From Bryopsis sp. KO-2023 (Eukaryota; Chlorophyta; Ulvophyceae; Bryopsidales; Bryopsidaceae), in contig BSYQ01000011.1 of NCBI GenBank assembly GCA_030272585.1, positions 3,348,001 through 3,412,000 on the forward strand: DNA of 64,000 nt, read 5' to 3'. The notes under the pieces are model-generated. The model was given only the letters and a program-made list of their open reading frames with translations. It was not told the DNA's origin and made no database searches. The position numbers were made by a program, and so were the translations under genes. Positions 61,201 to 64,000 of the stretch are shown here, one piece after another. How positions within the stretch are numbered: the stretch's first letter is position 1; the number at the start of each line of letters is the position of its first letter.

Positions 61201-63682
61201 CCAAGAAGTAGGCATCGATCAGATCGGCATTCTCCACCATAGCTCGCCTCTTTTTCGCCTTCCTCTGGGACTCCGTGGTACAATCCGAGTAGTCCAGTTG
61301 AATGAGAGTCTCGATCTGCGGCCAAAACATCTCCGCTGAGCTCAACGTGAAGAAGAGTGAGGGCATGTAGCCCTTGCTGCCCTCCACAGGGTGGGTGAGT
61401 TGTCGAAACATCTCCTCCAACTCCGATCGTCTCGCGGACCAGTATTGCTTGGTTCCTCGGATGCCTGCACCGAAGGCCATGATTTTTTGGATCAAGCTCG
61501 CATCCCCCTCGGCCACGAGGTCCCTCAGTTCCTTCACCGTCATCTTGTTGACATCTCTGTTGTCCTTCAGAAACGTTCGTGCCGAGCCGAACGCACTCTT
61601 GCGGTCGGCGAGATTGACGATGAGGAACTTGAAGCGAGGATGTCGCGCGAAGCGACGGTCCGGCCACCGCATCAAGTGAGCGGCGTAGTCTCGGAGCCCG
61701 CGAACGTCGGGAAAACTGCCCGTCGTGTAGTCCGCGCTTCCGCGAGGGAACAGAGTCGGAAAGGCCATCGAGAACAGCCCACGGGCCATGAAGTCCTTGA
61801 CCGGTTCTGTTTTTCGCACTGGGAAGGGAGCAACGTTGCTACCCTCGACGCGGTCTATCGTGTCCCTCACGGAGGCTCGGATCTTGTCCGCCTCTCGGGG
61901 CCCTCTCATCGTTGTGGGTGCATGGGAGTGCATCGACACGTCAGCCCCATCGTCATCATCGGACTCATCGACTCGGAACCCACCCTCCGCGTCCGCCTCG
62001 GCGGTCTGTCGCTCGGTGAACTCTTGCAACCCCTCGGGGCTGCCGTTCTCCGGGAGACGAGCGATCACCTCCTCGTCGATCTCGATGCTGGAATACCAAG
62101 GGTTGTTCTTCTGCAACCATCGCAAGGCACGAAGAACCACCCCTCGTCGCACGATGTGATCTTGGTGGCTCCTGTCCACGCCGTGCTGTCGCACCACAAC
62201 CCAAGGCAAGTCTCTCGGGTCCACGGGCAAGCGTTGGAAGGCCTCGATCGTCTCGCCGTGCTCCGCCATGAACCCGATGAAATGGCCGCTCAACCGATGC
62301 ATCCCACTCCTCTGGATCCTCGCGATGTACATGCAAGGGTGAATGCGAGCGATCAACATCTCCTCTATCTGGGTGAGGCCGTGCAACTCGGGAGGAACGG
62401 GGTCCGGCCACAAGCCGTTCTCCTCGCAATACGCTCGACGATGGAGTGCGCTCCTCCTGCACCTCACGCACGTGGCCTGAGCGAAGTCGGGACCGGGACC
62501 CGTTTCCCCGCAGTTTGTGCAAATGTTGCGGTGCCACGTGACCGCCTCATCCTGATGTCGCTCCCAATCAGCGATGAGGTCGTCCACATTGGTGCGTTGA
62601 AGAGTTTGCCTGTGAACCTTTTTTCTGGCACTCCATTCCTCTCGTTGCTTTTTTCTCTTTCGCTCTTTTTCTTTCCTCGTGTTCTCGTCGGCCGCTTTCT
62701 TTTCGCTCGTGTCCGTTCTCTTTCGTTCCTCGCTCGCGTGTGTTTCACGCAATGCTTTTTTCTTTTCTTCCGTCGACTTTGAAAGTCGCTCGCGTTTTTG
62801 CGATGCGAGCTTGTTAAGTCTTTCCTGTTTTTCTTTTTCGCTTCTCTCCGCAATTTTTTTCTTTTCCGCTTCCCTCAATTCCTTTGCTTTCTTTGCATCG
62901 CTTCGTTGCTTCCTCTTTCTTTCTCTCGCAAGGCGCCTTTTTCTTTCTTCTTTCGTTTCCGTTTCGGTTCCGGTTTCATTTTTGAGTTGGGGAGTTCTGT
63001 TTCCCACGATCGGCACGTTAATATTCGCAAGTAATGAGGCCGGGGTGATCGCTTGGAGCTCGTTTCGCTCGTACACCCTGTCGTAGTGGTTGCCTTTCGT
63101 GTTACATAATCTAACAAACACGTTATCCATGACGCTGGTGGTAATCAAGGGAGTGGTGAACAAAGGATTGAATCTGAATACAGGGTAGCCACGTTGGTAT
63201 AATTGTATTTCAAAAGGGGTTTGGAGGAGGGTCGCGGCCGCAAAAATAGTCCACGTGCTCGCCCACGTATCGTTGGACCGCATGTTATTTATCTTTATTT
63301 TTATTTCATCGACGGTGCACCCCTCGAAAGCGGCGAAAGCCACGGGGTGCGTCGCCGCCAGGTCGCATACCAAGGTTCGTAGGGTCCCCGCACTCGTTTC
63401 GTCCCCGCTTACTTCTTTGGATATGGCGTTAAAAAAACACGCCCCGTCCGCTGAACTGTGATCGACAAAAAATTGTGCCCCTAGGGCCACGTTCATTTGC
63501 TCGTATAACGAAAAATTTTGTCTCCCGTACGGGGAACTCGTCACCGGAGTGATCACGAAAGGATCACGAGAGATCACTCGCCTGTTTGGGATACCCAACC
63601 CCACGCACACTTGATTCCTCCACATCCATCGAGCTTGCACGTCGGACCTTGTGAAGCTCCCCGTCTCCCCCACTGACGTCAT
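58262..63682 (-). CDS. OTU-Rep-helicase protein, diverged copy F (1,806 aa)
   Basis: The conserved start (MTSVGET) is at 63682. The frame opens eight codons further upstream to an ATG at 63706, because the TAG that precedes the start in A-E has become AAG; homology favours 63682. Length equals the other copies, and about 85-90% of residues agree by eye. All key residues are kept: HMH, the YxxxY pair, the zinc-finger-like cysteines (CTNC...CVRC), Walker A and the other helicase motifs. The OTU motif reads DGACFF, the usual form, where A-E have NGACFF. Changes concentrate in residues about 265-640. An intact frame after this much divergence shows the protein has been under purifying selection. 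Confidence 0.93.
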   Translation of the reverse strand: MTSVGETGSFTRSDVQARWMWRNQVCVGLGIPNRRVISRDPFVITPVTSSPYGRQNFSLYEQMNVALGAQFFVDHSSADGACFFNAISKEVSGDETSAGTLRTLVCDLAATHPVAFAAFEGCTVDEIKIKINNMRSNDTWASTWTIFAAATLLQTPFEIQLYQRGYPVFRFNPLFTTPLITTSVMDNVFVRLCNTKGNHYDRVYERNELQAITPASLLANINVPIVGNRTPQLKNETGTETETKEERKRRLARERKRKQRSDAKKAKELREAEKKKIAERSEKEKQERLNKLASQKRERLSKSTEEKKKALRETHASEERKRTDTSEKKAADENTRKEKERKRKKQREEWSARKKVHRQTLQRTNVDDLIADWERHQDEAVTWHRNICTNCGETGPGPDFAQATCVRCRRSALHRRAYCEENGLWPDPVPPELHGLTQIEEMLIARIHPCMYIARIQRSGMHRLSGHFIGFMAEHGETIEAFQRLPVDPRDLPWVVVRQHGVDRSHQDHIVRRGVVLRALRWLQKNNPWYSSIEIDEEVIARLPENGSPEGLQEFTERQTAEADAEGGFRVDESDDDDGADVSMHSHAPTTMRGPREADKIRASVRDTIDRVEGSNVAPFPVRKTEPVKDFMARGLFSMAFPTLFPRGSADYTTGSFPDVRGLRDYAAHLMRWPDRRFARHPRFKFLIVNLADRKSAFGSARTFLKDNRDVNKMTVKELRDLVAEGDASLIQKIMAFGAGIRGTKQYWSARRSELEEMFRQLTHPVEGSKGYMPSLFFTLSSAEMFWPQIETLIQLDYSDCTTESQRKAKKRRAMVENADLIDAYFLERAESFLKMVMVPYFGADEYWAKIEYQWRGAPHMHGFLWLPDAPNLMQSGKEEMDADVRAEVLQYFTDTVGITVEMDEDFRSDPSTPHPSTRTYASIGTSDEDRARDLEELLRVQGPHTCTNSCFKSKRDRDLSRCRFKFPRDVREQAEIVEDPKQKYKLELARRPGKQQRFNQYQARPMLQGFRANVDIQPILSLTALLRYLCGYTCKAEAESGGLTAMFAEVLDDACRTAEEADCISAVIKMLNRTIKEHDVCTMEAFHKLASAKLTMASRTFGSVGIDNSREITAEEGGLLRRSWMDEYRNRPDGIDECLEDFFRWYDLPRNAPPRRRRKAKIMRIFPACRPVTRDDEHFPDFCQQYLIRYKVWRDVDRDLLGGGHLTWVEAFDAFLEQEPMHRAIDLFREVSIAPEVGDEEVEEDGSEGSDDDYRQFPEDERDDWMRALAAHPQFVRPAMETSEHDWHASSAQYDVPAMRGFVQDSRRDGPLPRDRDHLDRDQLVESQQLAYDIIMEHARSDDPPPLRMIVEGTAGTGKSALIHAVVAAIEREHGEGSVVVAAPTGCAAFNVGGCTLHSLLMLPVGSRCKDLKGNTLSLLQDRLRGVRYLIIDEKSMIGASLFAAIDSRCRQAFPERADQLFGGLSIIIEGDFGQLPPVMDAELFDRGQRPKADRLRGFAAYRQFRVVVRLTAVMRQAGEDQVAFRDILMRLRQGCPTDSDIDALMARNLCTLSEEDRDSFSDALYLCALNAQAESHNNDRLVALDQPTAVIRAEDLRVPRGIDVEESTSLPSTLRLCKGARVMLRTNPWTEAGLINGAMGTVHDIVYTSTTPPELPDAILVQFDDYRGPSFLEGVEGVVPITPITRDVQGSGTGGTGQRKMLPLIPAWAISIHKSQGKGLDRVLVDLGTKEFATGITFVAISRSFTYEGLAFDPPITRGRIRSLAKLKKLGPRLAEFARLEGLAEQTRTLYDAEGIEGVLRYIQ

Positions 63683-64000
63683 CTTTGCAAATATTCGAAA
63701 AAACAAACGAATTCATTGAAATTCCGTGAATAGAGAGAAGATTCAAGGGGTTTCTTGGGCTGATTTCTCATGCGAAACACCCACGATAGTCAATGCCTCA
63801 GAAAATTATTTATTTGCACTCCATTAGGCTCAGACGGTAGCTTTCTTTTGTTTTATACAATATTTGGGTGGCCGAATCCCTCCCGACGTCCAGAAGTCGT
63901 CAAAGGACGATCGACCTAAAGTTTTTCCTTTAAAACGCGACGAAATAGTATGTAGTGGCTTCCCCTCGACTCCACGTTTCCAACGCGCTTTGTTTCGTCG
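63683..64000 (-). promoter_or_regulatory. Promoter-side region of unit F
   Basis: Collinear with the 318 bp upstream of the ORF in units B-E and nearly identical to it. The TATA-like box is at 63851-63857, and the CCTAATGGAGTGCAAATAAA phrase between TATA and ATG is retained. The T-arm hairpins would lie beyond the window. Confidence 0.45.

Larger units (their letters stand above)
57009..64000 (-). mobile_element. Helitron-like unit F, diverged, incomplete at the window end
   Basis: Same gene order as the other units on the minus strand, but with scattered substitutions throughout. Its tail ends without the junction hairpin: the phrase CGTGTGTCGGAAATG runs directly into GAATGTAAC and an A-tract block. 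The 5' blocks beyond 64,000 are not visible. Divergence from E is uneven along the unit, as described in the findings. Confidence 0.8.

Noticed and set aside
1-64000. A bacterial, phage or viral origin for the window
   Set aside because: Helitron and hAT signatures, a tRNA-derived pol III-type core and intergenic satellites point to eukaryotic nuclear DNA; no phage, plasmid or viral structural genes are present.

Overview
This window looks like transposon-dominated eukaryotic nuclear DNA. The evidence is an intronless 1,806-codon Rep/helicase of the Helitron family, hAT-type miniature elements with 8-bp target duplications, tRNA-derived sequence with a pol III B box, and structured satellites. 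No host gene, rRNA or clearly functional tRNA is visible. The host cannot be named from the sequence; a protist, alga or fungus-like eukaryote would fit.

Layout. Six copies of one Helitron-like unit (period 9,365 bp) carry all the convincing coding capacity. Copy A (1-4179, truncated at its 5' side by the window start), B (4180-13543), C (15698-25533) and D (25534-34901) lie head to tail on the + strand. E (46650-56014) and F (57009 to beyond 64000) lie on the - strand. A-E encode indistinguishable proteins. F is a diverged relative. D and E are tail to tail and flank about 11.7 kb of structured satellite DNA whose orientation flips near 40,970. The flanked arms mirror each other about 40,775.

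Each unit has, in transcription order: a GC-rich leader and satellite block, a polypyrimidine block with a 180-bp tandem repeat, a 1.2-kb promoter-side region with a conserved TATA-like box and two T-arm/B-box hairpins, the ORF, and a 1.3-kb AT-rich tail with an A26-27 tract. Units join inside a nested hairpin whose outer arm is a 16-bp inverted repeat.

The protein joins an N-terminal OTU-type cysteine protease domain, a long K/E-rich segment, a C2-C2 zinc-finger-like motif, a region resembling the domain before Helitron Rep, a Rep nuclease (HMH and a YxxxY pair), and a Pif1-like SF1B helicase. The expected role is rolling-circle transposition.

Three 464-465 bp hAT-like MITEs (24946, 41302, 44707) have perfect 8-bp target duplications and matching empty sites in paralogous repeats. 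Each carries a tRNA-like core. A large foldback element (about 36451-36912), a relic unit tail with a 214-bp insertion (39635-39848) and an unmatched island (42071-42530) interrupt the satellite. The most notable signals are the covarying nested hairpin at unit junctions, the tRNA-cored hAT MITEs, the identical outer arms around diverged inner arms, and patchy conversion-like identity between F and the other copies.
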